Positions 1 through 9,935 of a DNA stretch of 64,000 nt are shown here, piece by piece; the stretch's first letter is position 1, and each line of letters starts with the position of its first letter. A program made the translations under genes and the position numbers. This DNA comes from Zygnema cylindricum. Taxonomy: Eukaryota; Streptophyta; Zygnematophyceae; Zygnematales; Zygnemataceae. The notes below the pieces were generated by a model, which worked only from the letters and a program-made list of their open reading frames with translations, had not been told where the DNA came from and ran no database searches. The stretch is from positions 180,183-244,182 of the forward strand of contig JBBHKE010001564.1 in the NCBI GenBank assembly GCA_037447655.1, read 5' to 3'.

Positions 1-150
1 GTACATTTAAAGTTGTAAGGAAACGTAACTTGTACGGTGTTCATTTCATTTTTTTGGTACGGCTGCTGATTTTCCCTTTTTTTTCTTAAGTTATGGAGGA
101 AAACGACAGAAAATAACTGTAACTTTAGCACATGCGAAAGTACCCTAACA
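1..150. mobile_element. Fragment of GTAC-rich inverted-repeat element (end only)
   Basis: The stretch resembles the right end of the element at 32153-32938: both carry GGTACGGCT, then GGAAAACGACAGAAAA, then a terminal segment of the type CTTTAGCACATGCG..CCCTAA (compare CTTAGGCACACAGAGACGCACCC). Only one end lies in the window; the rest would be to the left. Similarity was judged by eye. Confidence 0.45.
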
Positions 151-278
151 TTCATTATCTCCATCTCTCTCTCTTTCCTTCTCTCCCCCTCCCTCTCTCT
201 CCCCCTCTCTCTCTTTCTCTCTCTCCTTCTCTCCCTCCCTCTATTTGTTTCTCTCTTATTATCTTTCTCTCTGTCCTC

Positions 279-449
<171 letters not shown>

Positions 450-453
450 CCAG

Positions 454-518
454 GTTATTGCAAAACCGGATGCTATGCGATTGCCGATAACGGAACTTCT
501 CTCCTTGCCGGACCTGCG
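454..518 (+). CDS. Aspartic protease (phytepsin-type), single internal exon
   Basis: The exon follows a CCCGCCAG acceptor and ends at GCG|GTAAGA. It starts in phase 1 and ends in phase 0. It reads GYCKTGCYAIADNGTSLLAG followed by P-A. Plant pepsin-like proteases carry the second catalytic Asp in a near-identical stretch, C..GC.AI.D-S-G-T-SLL.GP, so the family call rests on that alignment. The residue after the catalytic Asp is Asn here (D-N-G-T) instead of the usual Ser or Thr. No exon for the rest of the protease, including the saposin-like insert or C-terminus, was found downstream. The next exon-like segment (734-790) better fits the following carrier. It may therefore be an orphan exon, a pseudogene piece, or the end of a gene whose continuation was lost in the repeats. 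Confidence 0.55.
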
Positions 519-733
519 GTAAGATTTATGCATCTCTTAGTTTTCATTTAATTATCGATTTTTTGTTGTTTTTCACTTGTTTGTTATTTTTTTTTCACCT
601 TTTTTTTTTTTCCCCGTTTTTTTTTTTTTCCTTTTCTTTTCTTGTATGTATTCATTTTTGAGGGGGGCCTGGCTTTAATTTTTGTCGTCTCTCCTTCTCT
701 CTCCCTCTCTCTTTCTCTCTCTCTCTCTCTCAG

Positions 734-790
734 GCATTTTCTGCCGTCAATCTTATTTTTGCCGGAATTTTACTTTTCTCCTCATATAAG
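734..790 (+). CDS. Candidate N-terminal membrane exon of the TPT-family carrier
   Basis: A 57-base exon-like segment lies between a (CT)nCAG acceptor and AAG|GTGTGT. It is open, in phase 0 at both ends, and encodes AFSAVNLIFAGILLFSSYK, a membrane-like segment. Joined to the exon at 2061 it gives ..SSYK|WILSS, comparable to the ..FFNKW.LSS start of plant TPT-family carriers. The alternative is a continuation of the aspartic protease exon, which also ends in phase 0. No start codon for either was found. Confidence 0.4.
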
Positions 791-994
791 GTGTGTGTGT
801 GTTTTTTTTTTTAATTTTCCGTTTTCTTTTTCATGCAATTAGTATTAGAACAATTTGTATAATAAGTATTTTTACAGTTATTAGTCTGTCTAATTAGTGT
901 TAGTACAGTTATTAAATAATTAGTATTAGTACTCACTCATAGGAAGGATACATTGCTAACAACTGTACTAACACTAATTATAAAGACTAAAAAC

Positions 995-1412
995 TGTACT
1001 TTGACTCAATTTTTGGCTCAGTTTTTGGCTCAGTTTTTGTCTCAATTTTTGGCTCAGTTTTTGTCTCAATTTTTGGCTCAGTTTATTGCTCAGTTTATTG
1101 CTCAGTTTATTGCTCAGTTTTTTGTTCAGTTTTTTGTTAAGTTTTTGTTACGTTTTTGGCTCAGTTTTTGGCTCAGTTTTTGGCTCAATTTTTGGCTCAG
1201 TTTTTTTGCTCAGTTTTTGCTTAGTTTTCTGCTCAGTTTTTTGCTCATTTCTTTTTCAGTTTTTAGTTCAGTTTTTGGCTCAGTTTTTGTCTCAGTTTAT
1301 TGCTCAGCTTAATGCTCAGTTTATTGTTCAGTTTTTGGTTTTCTTTTTTGTTCAGTTTTTGTTAACTTCTTGCCTCTTTTTTGGCTCAGTTTATTGCTCA
1401 GTTTATTGTTAG
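995..1412. repeat. Minisatellite, unit TTTTTGGCTCAG-like
   Basis: About 400 bases of degenerate 12-24 base units (TTTTTGGCTCAG, TTTTTGTCTCAA, TTTATTGCTCAG). Near-identical direct repeats flank the array: AGGAAGGATACATTGCTAAC near 940 and AGAAAGGATACATTGCTAAT near 1410. Open frames here are repeat artefacts. Confidence 0.9.
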
Positions 1413-1489
1413 AAAGGATACATTGCTAATAACTTTCCTAATACCAATTAAACATTACTAATAACTGAAAAAATAAAAAAATAAAAAAA

Positions 1490-1603
<114 letters not shown>

Positions 1604-2060
1604 TTGTCTCCTCCTTGGGAGCATATCCACATCAGCTCCATCTTCCCGCACCCCCTCTCCCTCCTCCCACTCTCCTCCTCTCCCCCTCTCCCTCCACTCC
1701 CTCCAACCCCTTTCTCACTCTCTCTCCATCTCCCTAGTTACTGGAAATAGAAGCTATAAGAAACAAGTTTAGTATGTTGTCAAATTGGAAAGCTGTCAAT
1801 GGAATTCATTCGGCGTCTATATGAAATCTTATACATTATATATATATTTATGTATATATATCACATTTTTAAATGGAACCTAAATAAATTTATAGCAAAG
1901 GCGAATTATGTTTTATGATTTCATACAAGCGATCACATTACATTGCCACCAAGTGTATTCTCATCCTGATTTATTTTACTGGTGTGAGAAAATATAAAAT
2001 TTGTAAAATTTGTAAAATTTGCTAAATTTTTGTGTCGTTTTATTCATATTCGTGGTGCAG

Positions 2061-2837
2061 TGGATCCTCTCCTCTCCCACATTCAACTTTCCCTATCCAG
2101 TGGCCCTTACTTTACTTCACATGGTCTTTTCCTCAGTTCTCTGCTTTCTCGTGATTCGTGTCTTCAAGGTATTGCCTCTCTCTCTCTCTCCTACTCTCTC
2201 ATTCCCTCTCTCTCTCTCCCTCTCTCTCTCCTTCTCCCCCTCCTTTCTCTCCTCGTCTCTCTCTCTCTCTTCCTCTCTCCGTCACTCCCTCCGCTCTCTC
2301 CCTCCCCTCCTCTCCCCCTTCTCTCTACCCCACCTTCCTCCCTCTCTCTCCCTCGCTCTCTCTTTCCCCTTTATTGTGCCTTAGTGTTTCACTGCACATT
2401 TCTACAAGAGTCGATTGTTATTGTCAGTAATCCTATTTGCACTATGGTAAAACTCGGGAAGCTAACCGAGCCTTGTACTTTTTCGGTTCAAAATTGTACC
2501 TAAATTGATCCAAAAGGTACAACTCTCAGTCAACTCCCAAAAAATTGTACTTTTTGATACAAAATTGTACTAAATTGGCCTTAAAGATACAAATATCTGT
2601 CAACTCCACAAAATTTGTACTTTTTTGGTACAAAACTGTACTTAAATTGACCTAGAAAGGTACAAATCTCAGTCAACTCCTTAAAATTTCTTCATAGTGC
2701 GGATAGGTTTAGTATGGAGAGATTTATATGGGATGGGAATCTGAGAATGGTAGAGCCAGGATTTTTCTGTTATTACTGTCTGAATTTCTGAGTCATAATT
2801 AGCACGTTCATTAGGCTAGAAATACACTTTTCCCATG

Positions 2838-2887
<50 letters not shown>

Positions 2888-3711
2888 ACCACCTTGCTTT
2901 TCTTCTATCCCCCATTTTCCTGGTGCTTGAAATTAAGCAAGCTAATTAGATGCTCTTCTCTCTGTCTCTCTCTCTCTCTCTGTCTCTTTTACCAACCCTT
3001 CTCTCCTCCTCTCTCTTCCACTTACCTTGGCATTTGTTTTAATTTTCACCAAATTAATATATTTGCTGATTGTTATTGCAGATTGTAAAACTTCAGCCTG
3101 GAATGACTAATAAGCTGTACGCTCTCCTCCCTCTCCTCCCTCTCCTCCCTTTTTTTCATCCTCTGCTTGTCTCTATAAACCTTTTTTTATCTTCACAGTT
3201 TAATTCACTAAACCAGTCACTGATTATTGAGTTGATCCACACTATTTAGGAAATTCGGTTTCTTTCACGGTTGTTTTAAGGTGAATTTTTCAAAAAACCT
3301 GTTAATGCAACGGGGCAATGTGGAGTATGAAGAATTGCCACAATATTTAATATGGATGAGAAATTTTGAATTCTTTTTTTATTTTCCGACAACATCCACA
3401 CTGATAATTGTGAACTGTGAAGCCCGGACTTAAACTTGTTAGTGCAAAGAAATGGTTACCGAAACAAGAAAAAGGGGAAACAGACAAAAAGTAGAAAAGA
3501 GAAGATATTGAACTGCAAAAATCGGGAACTTACCGGAAAAGAACAAATATTATAAAAAATTAAAGTTGAAGTAGGAACAGATGTCATATAAACAATTTAC
3601 ATACATTTCAACTTAGTCAAAGTTATCCAGTCAACCTTCTAGGTGCTTTTTATCTCTCTGAAATTCGGTGTTCTTTCTCTCTCTGTCTCCCTCCCTTCCT
3701 CCCTCCCCCTC

Positions 3712-3745
<34 letters not shown>

Positions 3746-4106
3746 AAAATGCACATTTGAGGTTGTTTTGAGGTTAGTCAAAGCCAACTTGACAGCCTCC
3801 TATGTGCTATTTAACAGTCAAGAATTAAATTTTTGTGCTCCCTCTCTCTCTCTCTCTCTTCTCTCGTTCTCTCTCTCTTTCCCTCTTTCTTTCTCCCTCA
3901 AAATGTCTATTTGAGGTTGTTTTACATGATATTATAGGGAGGGGATTGGCTTACCAGATACCTTCAGTCAGTGGTGCCTATTAGTGTTACCTTTGCAATG
4001 ACTTTATGGCTCGGAAATACCGCTTACATGTACATTTCGGTGGCTTTTGCCCAAATGCTTAAAGCTATTAGTAAGTGTGACAACCCTCTTTCTCCCTCCC
4101 TCTTTT

Positions 4107-4187
<81 letters not shown>

Positions 4188-4280
4188 CCTCTCTCTCTCC
4201 CTCTCTCCTCTCTCTCTCTTATGAAAGTGTTTATTTGGTGGCTTTTTTGCTTGGCTAGGGATTATTAGAGTGTCTTCCTT

Positions 4281-4314
<34 letters not shown>

Positions 4315-4618
4315 TTTCGTGAAGTGCGTTCATTTTGGTGGCGTTTGCACAAATGCTTAAATTTATTACTTAGTGCAACATTCCTTGCTTAAGGAATTCC
4401 TTTTCCTTTTTGGGGACAGGTACACGGTTTATCATTCTTAGAGTTTTTGATGTTTCTGGGCCCTTAAAAACCGTTGCTTTTTCTGTGCACACCCGCCCGA
4501 TATTGTGTACCCGATATTTTGTTTAATAAGTGAAAAAAAAGAATGGTAAGACTCTCTCTTACCTTTTCCGATTGTGCCTTGACAATATTAAAGTGGAAAC
4601 TTCCCTTGTTTTTTTTTC

Positions 4619-4676
<58 letters not shown>

Positions 4677-7600
4677 GTGCCTGTGGCGGTATTTGTTTTA
4701 GGGGCAGCTGTGGGCCTGGAGGCCTTGAGTCTTCGAATGTTTGGGATTATGAGTCTTATAAGTGGAGGAGTAGTTGTCGCGTCTTACGGAGAGGTAGAGT
4801 TTAATTGGATTGGAGTAATATACCAAATGGGGGGAGTGATAGGAGAGGCGGCTCGTCTTATCCTCACGGAAATCCTATTAAAACGTCGAGGATTGAAACT
4901 CGATCCTCTCACGATGATGTATTATGTAAGCCCTTGCAGGTATATATTTCTTACCTTAATTAGTGTGATGCGCACTAATTTTTTTTTTTAGGGTTTTTTT
5001 TTTGGTTAAGGTGCCTTACTGGTTTGTTGGTTGGAGGTGGTTTAAGAGGAAGTTAAGGATTTCTTTTTTTGTGAAAACGTGAGTTGGGAGTGGGGAGCAT
5101 GGGAAAGTGGGAAGTAAGTCTTTTCAATGGTTGTTAATGGGAAATAAGAAAATTCATTTATTAAAACCTTGAGTTAAAGTGGGAGGGCATCCGGTCCTTT
5201 AAAGTTGTACAAAAATTACTGTGGATTTGCAATGGCAAGTCAGTTATAAACTTGATAAGACAACTCACATTAATATGAGTAATTTCGTTCAGTGCGTTTT
5301 TTTTTTTCGACGGGTTTCTTTTCGAGGGACACCTTCCTTCATGTATTATTATTAAAAGAGATATGAAACTATAATGACGGTTTCTCTTCCGTGAGAATGT
5401 AATATTCTCCATTCTGTTACATTTTTTAGTTAGAGAGAGAAATTGTCAAACTGTACTTCTTTCAACTGTTTGCAATCACAGAATGGAAATTTTACTCCAT
5501 TCGACTTTTTGCATATAGAATATGAAACTCTTTGCACTCTATTCTACTACTCACATTCATAGAAAGGAATCATACTCCTTTCTATTTCTTGCATTTTACC
5601 TGTAGACATTAGGTTTCTCTCATTTTTTCATTTTTTCTGGTCCCACTGGCCTCATTTTTTTTTTTTTTTTGTCGACAAATGGATAGATTTTAGTTCTTTC
5701 TCGTTTTGTTTACTTTCCCATTCATACACCAAAATCATCTTCATTCTGTAACTCACACTTATTTCACGATGCACTTCCCTCATTTTTTTTTTTTGTACCC
5801 CGGTTCTTTTAAAAAAAAAAAATTCCGACAATGAATGGATTTCAGCGCTTTCGCGCACTATTCCCATTCACACACCGAAAACATATTTCATTCTATGACT
5901 CACATATACCTATTTAAATGTTACACTTCCCTCATTTTTTTTTTTTTTTGTGCCACGGTTCATTCATAATTTTCCAAGCGATGTATTTCAGTGCTTTCTA
6001 CCTTTCTGTACTATTCCCATTCACACCGAAATTTCACTCTCTTCTATTAGCTCACATTCACCTTTTCGACGTTACACTTCCCTCACTTCCTTTTGTTTTT
6101 TGTCCTTTTATTTTTTGTCCTTTTATTTTTCGTCCCCTGGTTCATTTATTATTTTTCTCTTTTTTGAGGATGGATTTTCAGTGCCGTATGCCTTTTTGTA
6201 CCGTGGTTGTTATTGGAACAACCTCGAATGAGCAATGGACCGGCTTTAGAATTCGACTATGTAATTATGACTTTAAACGCTCTTTGTACATTTGCCCTCA
6301 ATGTTTCGGTTTTTCTCGTTATAATTTACAGCAGTGCCCTTACTGCCCGAGTCGCGGGAGTGGTTAAAGACTGGTTGGTGGTATTATTATCGGCGGCAAT
6401 TTTTGCAGATACAAAACTGACAGCTATTAATCTGGTCGGTTACGCCGTAGGTAAGCAATTTTTTCCTCCCCTTTTCCATTTTTCCCGATTTTTTTCGTTT
6501 GTTCTTTCTTTTTAGTTTCGACAGCTATTAATTTGGTCGGTTTTGCCGTAGGTAAGCAGTTTGTTTCTCCCCTTTTCTATTTTCCCCTTTTTTTTATTTT
6601 TTCCTGACTTTTTCTCTATTCTTTCTTTTTAACTTTTTTTCCTTTTGACACAAAAATAACAGACTCTGTAGGTAAGCAGTGTTCTTCCCTTTTTTATTCC
6701 CTCCTTTCTTCGACTTTTTTCCCTTTTTTTGACGTTTTTTCCTTTTTTTTGACCTTTTTCCCTTTCGTTCACCTTTTTCCCTAATTCAATTTTTTTTCTC
6801 CCTTTTTTGATTTGTTTCCCCCTTTGCATTTTTTCCCTTTTTATGTTTCCTGCTTTTCTATTTCCCCTTTTGTTATTTCCCGTAGTTTTACTTCCGTCTT
6901 TTCTATTTTCCCCTTTCCTGTTATCCCCTTTTCTTTCTTCGCCTTTTCTATCATTTGAAATGAAGAATGTGTCATTTTATCGTTTGCAGTAAAGCAACAC
7001 ATTCGGTTCCGTCACTTTGATTCTGTTTATGACAGTACTATGGTTTTCATCTTTAATTTATGACAATACTATGGTTTTCATCTTTAATCTATGACAATAC
7101 TATGGTTTTTATCTTTAATTTATGATAGTACTATGGTTTTTATTTTTAATTTATGACAATACTATAGTTTTTATCTTTAATATATGACAATGCTATGGTT
7201 TTAATCTTTAATTTATGCCAATATTATGGTTTTATGGTTTTTTTGTGCAGCGATAACGGGAGTTGTAATGTACAACAAATTAAAGTTGCAAACCCCAACA
7301 AGAACGGTGGAGGGAAACACCGTAAAACCTTCAAAGCCACTTTCGGATATGGAAATTGGACCATCTCAAATTACCCGGGTGTGTTTCTTCTTCACTCCTT
7401 TCTCCTTCAAATCTTAGCACACTCCTTTTTCCTTCAAATCTTAGTACACTCCTTTCTCCTTCCAATCTTAGCACACTCCTTTTTCCTTCAAATCTTAGTA
7501 CACACCTTTCTCTTTCAAGGATTTTTATGCTCCTTCCTCCTTTATGCCTACTGGGTCAGAGTTGGTGGTTATTATGCCGGAATAGTTCAATGGTGGAATC

Positions 7601-8060
7601 TTCTATTATGAAATTGTAGTGCGACAATATCATGTATTGACATATGTATGGTTGTTAGAACTTTGCGAGAAGAATGTGGTGCTTTTCTTTTACATCGTGA
7701 GTAAAAAATTTTGTAAATCAATTTTGAGTTTGTGAATCAATATTTGAAAGTGAGATTTGTAAATCAATGTTTGAAAGTAAGTTTTGGGAATCGATGTTAA
7801 AAAGATATATTTGTAAATCAATGTTTAAAAGTGAGTTTTGTTAATCAATGAAGTCAGTCATGTCGTTTAAATGAAAGTGAAGTTGTACTTCCTCAGACAG
7901 TCGCATGAATTTTCCAAAAGAAAAGATCGTAATTTATCGCCAAACAATAACATGTCTTGTTTTAATGGTGCAGATTAGTATTGATAGACAGGCTGATGAG
8001 GATGGAGATATTGTCCGACCATCGACACCAACTTCTTTGCGAAGCAGAGACGTCTTTTAA
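2061..8060 (+). CDS. TPT-family sugar-phosphate/phosphate translocator-like carrier
   Basis: Exons: 2061-2168, 3082-3116, 3958-4070, 4678-4939, 6182-6450, 7251-7378, 7974-8060. All join in phase and give 333 residues plus stop. The protein follows the plant subfamily represented by Arabidopsis At3g14410. Landmarks in order: FNFPYPVALTLLHM, FAMTLWLGNTAYMYISVAFA, ASYGEVEFNWIGVIYQMGG, VAGVVKDWLVVLLSA, then YAVAITGVVMYN. It is a polytopic membrane protein of the drug/metabolite transporter superfamily, expected to sit in a plastid or Golgi-type membrane. The substrate cannot be read from sequence. The C-terminal tail is short and hydrophilic (about 60 residues). The first membrane segment is incomplete; 734-790 may supply part of it, and no start codon is assigned. 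Length matches the roughly 340 residues of the family apart from that end. An alternative last exon may lie at 8659-8748. Confidence 0.85.
2166..2375. repeat. Pyrimidine-rich CT tract in carrier intron
   Basis: About 200 bases of imperfect CT/CCT repeats start directly after the donor at 2169. Further pure CT runs in this gene's introns lie at about 2841-2883, 3713-3744, 4117-4180, 4281-4315 and 4626-4674. Confidence 0.9.
2480..2695. repeat. Three degenerate ~65-bp units with TTGTAC motifs
   Basis: Three units each carry AAAATTGTAC, a TAAATTG(A/G)CC step, GGTACAA and a (T)CAGTCAACTCC segment. They lie in the intron after the exon ending at 2168. Confidence 0.75.
3600..3930. repeat. Imperfect tandem units in carrier intron
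   Basis: Units contain AGTCAAAG, CCTCCTAGGTGCT-like and CTCAAAATGNNNATTTGAGG segments separated by CT runs (about 3610, 3740 and 3895). The last copy ends just before the acceptor used at 3958. Confidence 0.65.
5640..6181 (+). repeat. ~150-bp tandem units copying the acceptor of carrier exon 6182-6450
   Basis: Three upstream units start at about 5650, 5781 and 5931. Each repeats a poly-T run, GTNCCNCGGTTC, (A)TGGATTT(T/C)AG and CACTTCCCTCA. In the third, TTTCAG|TGCTTTCTACC at about 5991 parallels the true acceptor TTTCAG|TGCCGTATGCC at 6181 and reads SAFYLSVLFPF, against the genuine SAVCLFVPWLL. The units look like decayed copies of intron end plus exon start. Confidence 0.75.
6500..6685 (+). 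repeat. Copies of the exon 6450 donor region
   Basis: ACAGCTATTAATTTGGTCGG followed by TTTTGCCGTAG|GTAAGCAG at 6519-6560 repeats the real exon end at 6418-6458 with few changes. A more decayed third copy, ACAGACTCTGTAG|GTAAGCAG, lies near 6660. Both keep a consensus 5' splice site. Confidence 0.8.
7027..7245. repeat. ~31-bp minisatellite in carrier intron
   Basis: About seven units of the form TTTATGACAATACTATGG then TTTTCATCTTTAA run up to the acceptor at 7250. Confidence 0.9.
7380..7520. repeat. ~30-bp minisatellite next to donor
   Basis: About five units of CTCCTTTCTCCTTCAAATCT followed by TAGCACA. The array starts a few bases after the donor at 7379. Confidence 0.9.
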
Positions 8061-8392
8061 ACTATTGTTTATCTTTTTATTGACTTGCAAAAAAATTTTG
8101 AGAAAAGAAATTCAGTTTTTTTAGCTTTTTGTGGTAGTTGGTTAGACATAGAGATGTTTACACAATTTGATATCATTTATTTGGCACATTTGCCTCCATC
8201 AATGGAAAAAAAAATGGAAAAAGAAAAAAATAATGTCCAATCGTTGCTGATTTCTATGGCTACATTCTACATGCTACAAAAATGATTTGGAAGTTAAAAT
8301 TCATGGCTTCAGCTATTGGATGAAACAATTTCCTTTCACTCAAATTTTTTGACTAGCCAATACTGACACAGACATCTTAACACATCTGAGAG

Positions 8393-8590
8393 ATGGTCGT
8401 GGTCGATTTCTTTTTTTTTTTCCCTTTCCTTTTCACTTTTCCTTTTCCCCTTTTTTTCCCTTTTTTTTTTCCCCTTTTTTTCCCTTTTTTTTTTTTTTTC
8501 CTTATCCTTTTCACTTTTCCTTTTCCCCTTTTTTTCCCTTTTCTTTTTCCCCTTTTTTCCCCTTTTCTTTTTCCCTTTCTTCTTCGTTTT
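8393..8590. repeat. Poly-pyrimidine T/C tract
   Basis: About 200 bases of T-rich sequence with CCCTTTTT and CCTTTTCACTTTTCC units. Two larger copies of a roughly 80-base segment are visible. No coding potential. Confidence 0.85.
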
Positions 8591-8658
8591 CTCCTGCGTG
8601 CTTAACCATGGCTGGATGTCCGTAACAATTCCTCATTCTTTTCATTCTCTCCACTCAG

Positions 8659-8748
8659 GCTGAAGTCAACTCTGATAGGAAAAGTCAACTTTCGTCTATA
8701 TCTTCCATTACTGGAATATCATCTCTGGATGTAAATCGCCTCACATAG
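8659..8748 (+). CDS. Possible alternative last exon of the TPT-family carrier
   Basis: After CCACTCAG the frame reads 29 residues, starting AEVNSDRKSQ and ending in TAG. It is Ser/Thr/Asp-rich like the assigned C-terminal exon. It starts in phase 0, so it could follow the exon ending at 7378, or follow the exon starting at 7974 if GAC|GTCTTT at 8051 is used as a donor. It may equally be untranslated sequence. Confidence 0.35.
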   Translation, partial: AEVNSDRKSQLSSISSITGISSLDVNRLT

Positions 8749-9935
8749 CCTGTTGAGGAAAGAATACACAAAAGACAAAAATAAAATGCAAAAAGAAAGT
8801 TAAGTGAAAAGGTGTGATATTATTTGTATATTGTTGATCATCAACATAAAAAAGAAAACATCCACGAAAATGAGCAAACCTTTTACTTTTTGTAGCTACT
8901 ATTACCATTGATAGTATTGATGGAATTGGAGAGGAAATACTATAGGCGCCGTCAGTTATCTGTAGATATAAAGAAATATAAATATATGAACAAACCATAG
9001 TTTATATGTGCCAAAACAATTGGAAACACTAAATCATGTCACCCACATTATATGCGGGTAATATATCCGAAAAACTGTATAATACTAAGTAAGGAGTACA
9101 GCTTTACAATATATAGCGTCTCCAATTGTTGACGGTACATTTGAACTTTTGGACAAACACTTACAATTTACTCTAATTTTTTCATTACTCTAATTACGAT
9201 TCGCGGTGTACGTCATTATTTCAGCGGTACTATTACGTCGGCAGAATACAACCTCGCGAGATACAACAAATAACATTGTTCCACGTGTCAACTTACATTA
9301 CAACAAAATTCTACAATCATTCAACGGCTCACGATCTTACCCCAAAAAAATACGACGGTCAACAATCGCTGTCACCAAAGACGACAAACAAAACTCAAAA
9401 CATTCAACGGCTCAAGATCTTAAAAAAAAATCAACGATCAATTCTCGTTGACACCAGAGACGAAGGCGACTACAATGCTTTCCCCTTTTAGAAAAAGGGC
9501 AAAGCAAAAATGAGATAAGTTTTGATATAGTTGGTTTTTATATACTTTTGATATCCAAACGCACGGATTTCGTAACGTTTGCGCCTTCGGGAATACAAAA
9601 AAACGTATGATTGCATCAATTGCCTTCGAACTTTTAAGGCCGAAGAAACATCAACACTAATAGCGTCACAGGGTACATCTGTGTACGGACTTTATTTCGT
9701 GCAAGAAAGATGATTAGGTCAGGTGTAAAACTCGTACGGAACTTGTAGGCTTTAACAATTCTCCAGACAAGAAATCTGTCACAGTTCCACTGCAGTCTAC
9801 AGTATCTTAGAGACGCCTCTTCACCTCTCTCTCTCAAGTCATCCTCTCCTCTCTCTTATCCTTCTCCAGTCTCTCCTCCATTCTTACTTTCTGTTTTATG
9901 TGTCTTTTCATACATGACTGGGCCGTAGTTCCAGT
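8749..9935. other. Intergenic region, carrier to SGNH gene
   Basis: No gene seen. A small inverted repeat, AACAATTGGAAACAC near 9014 against GCGTCTCCAATTGTT near 9116, brackets about 120 bases. Two direct repeats of about 75 bases start with ATTCAACGGCTCA(C/A)GATCTTA at about 9318 and 9401. CT-rich sequence lies just upstream of the start codon at 9936. Confidence 0.6.

Noticed and set aside
953-1412. Hydrophobic Phe/Leu/Gln repeat proteins
   Set aside because: Translation of a minisatellite in several frames with no start context or homology.
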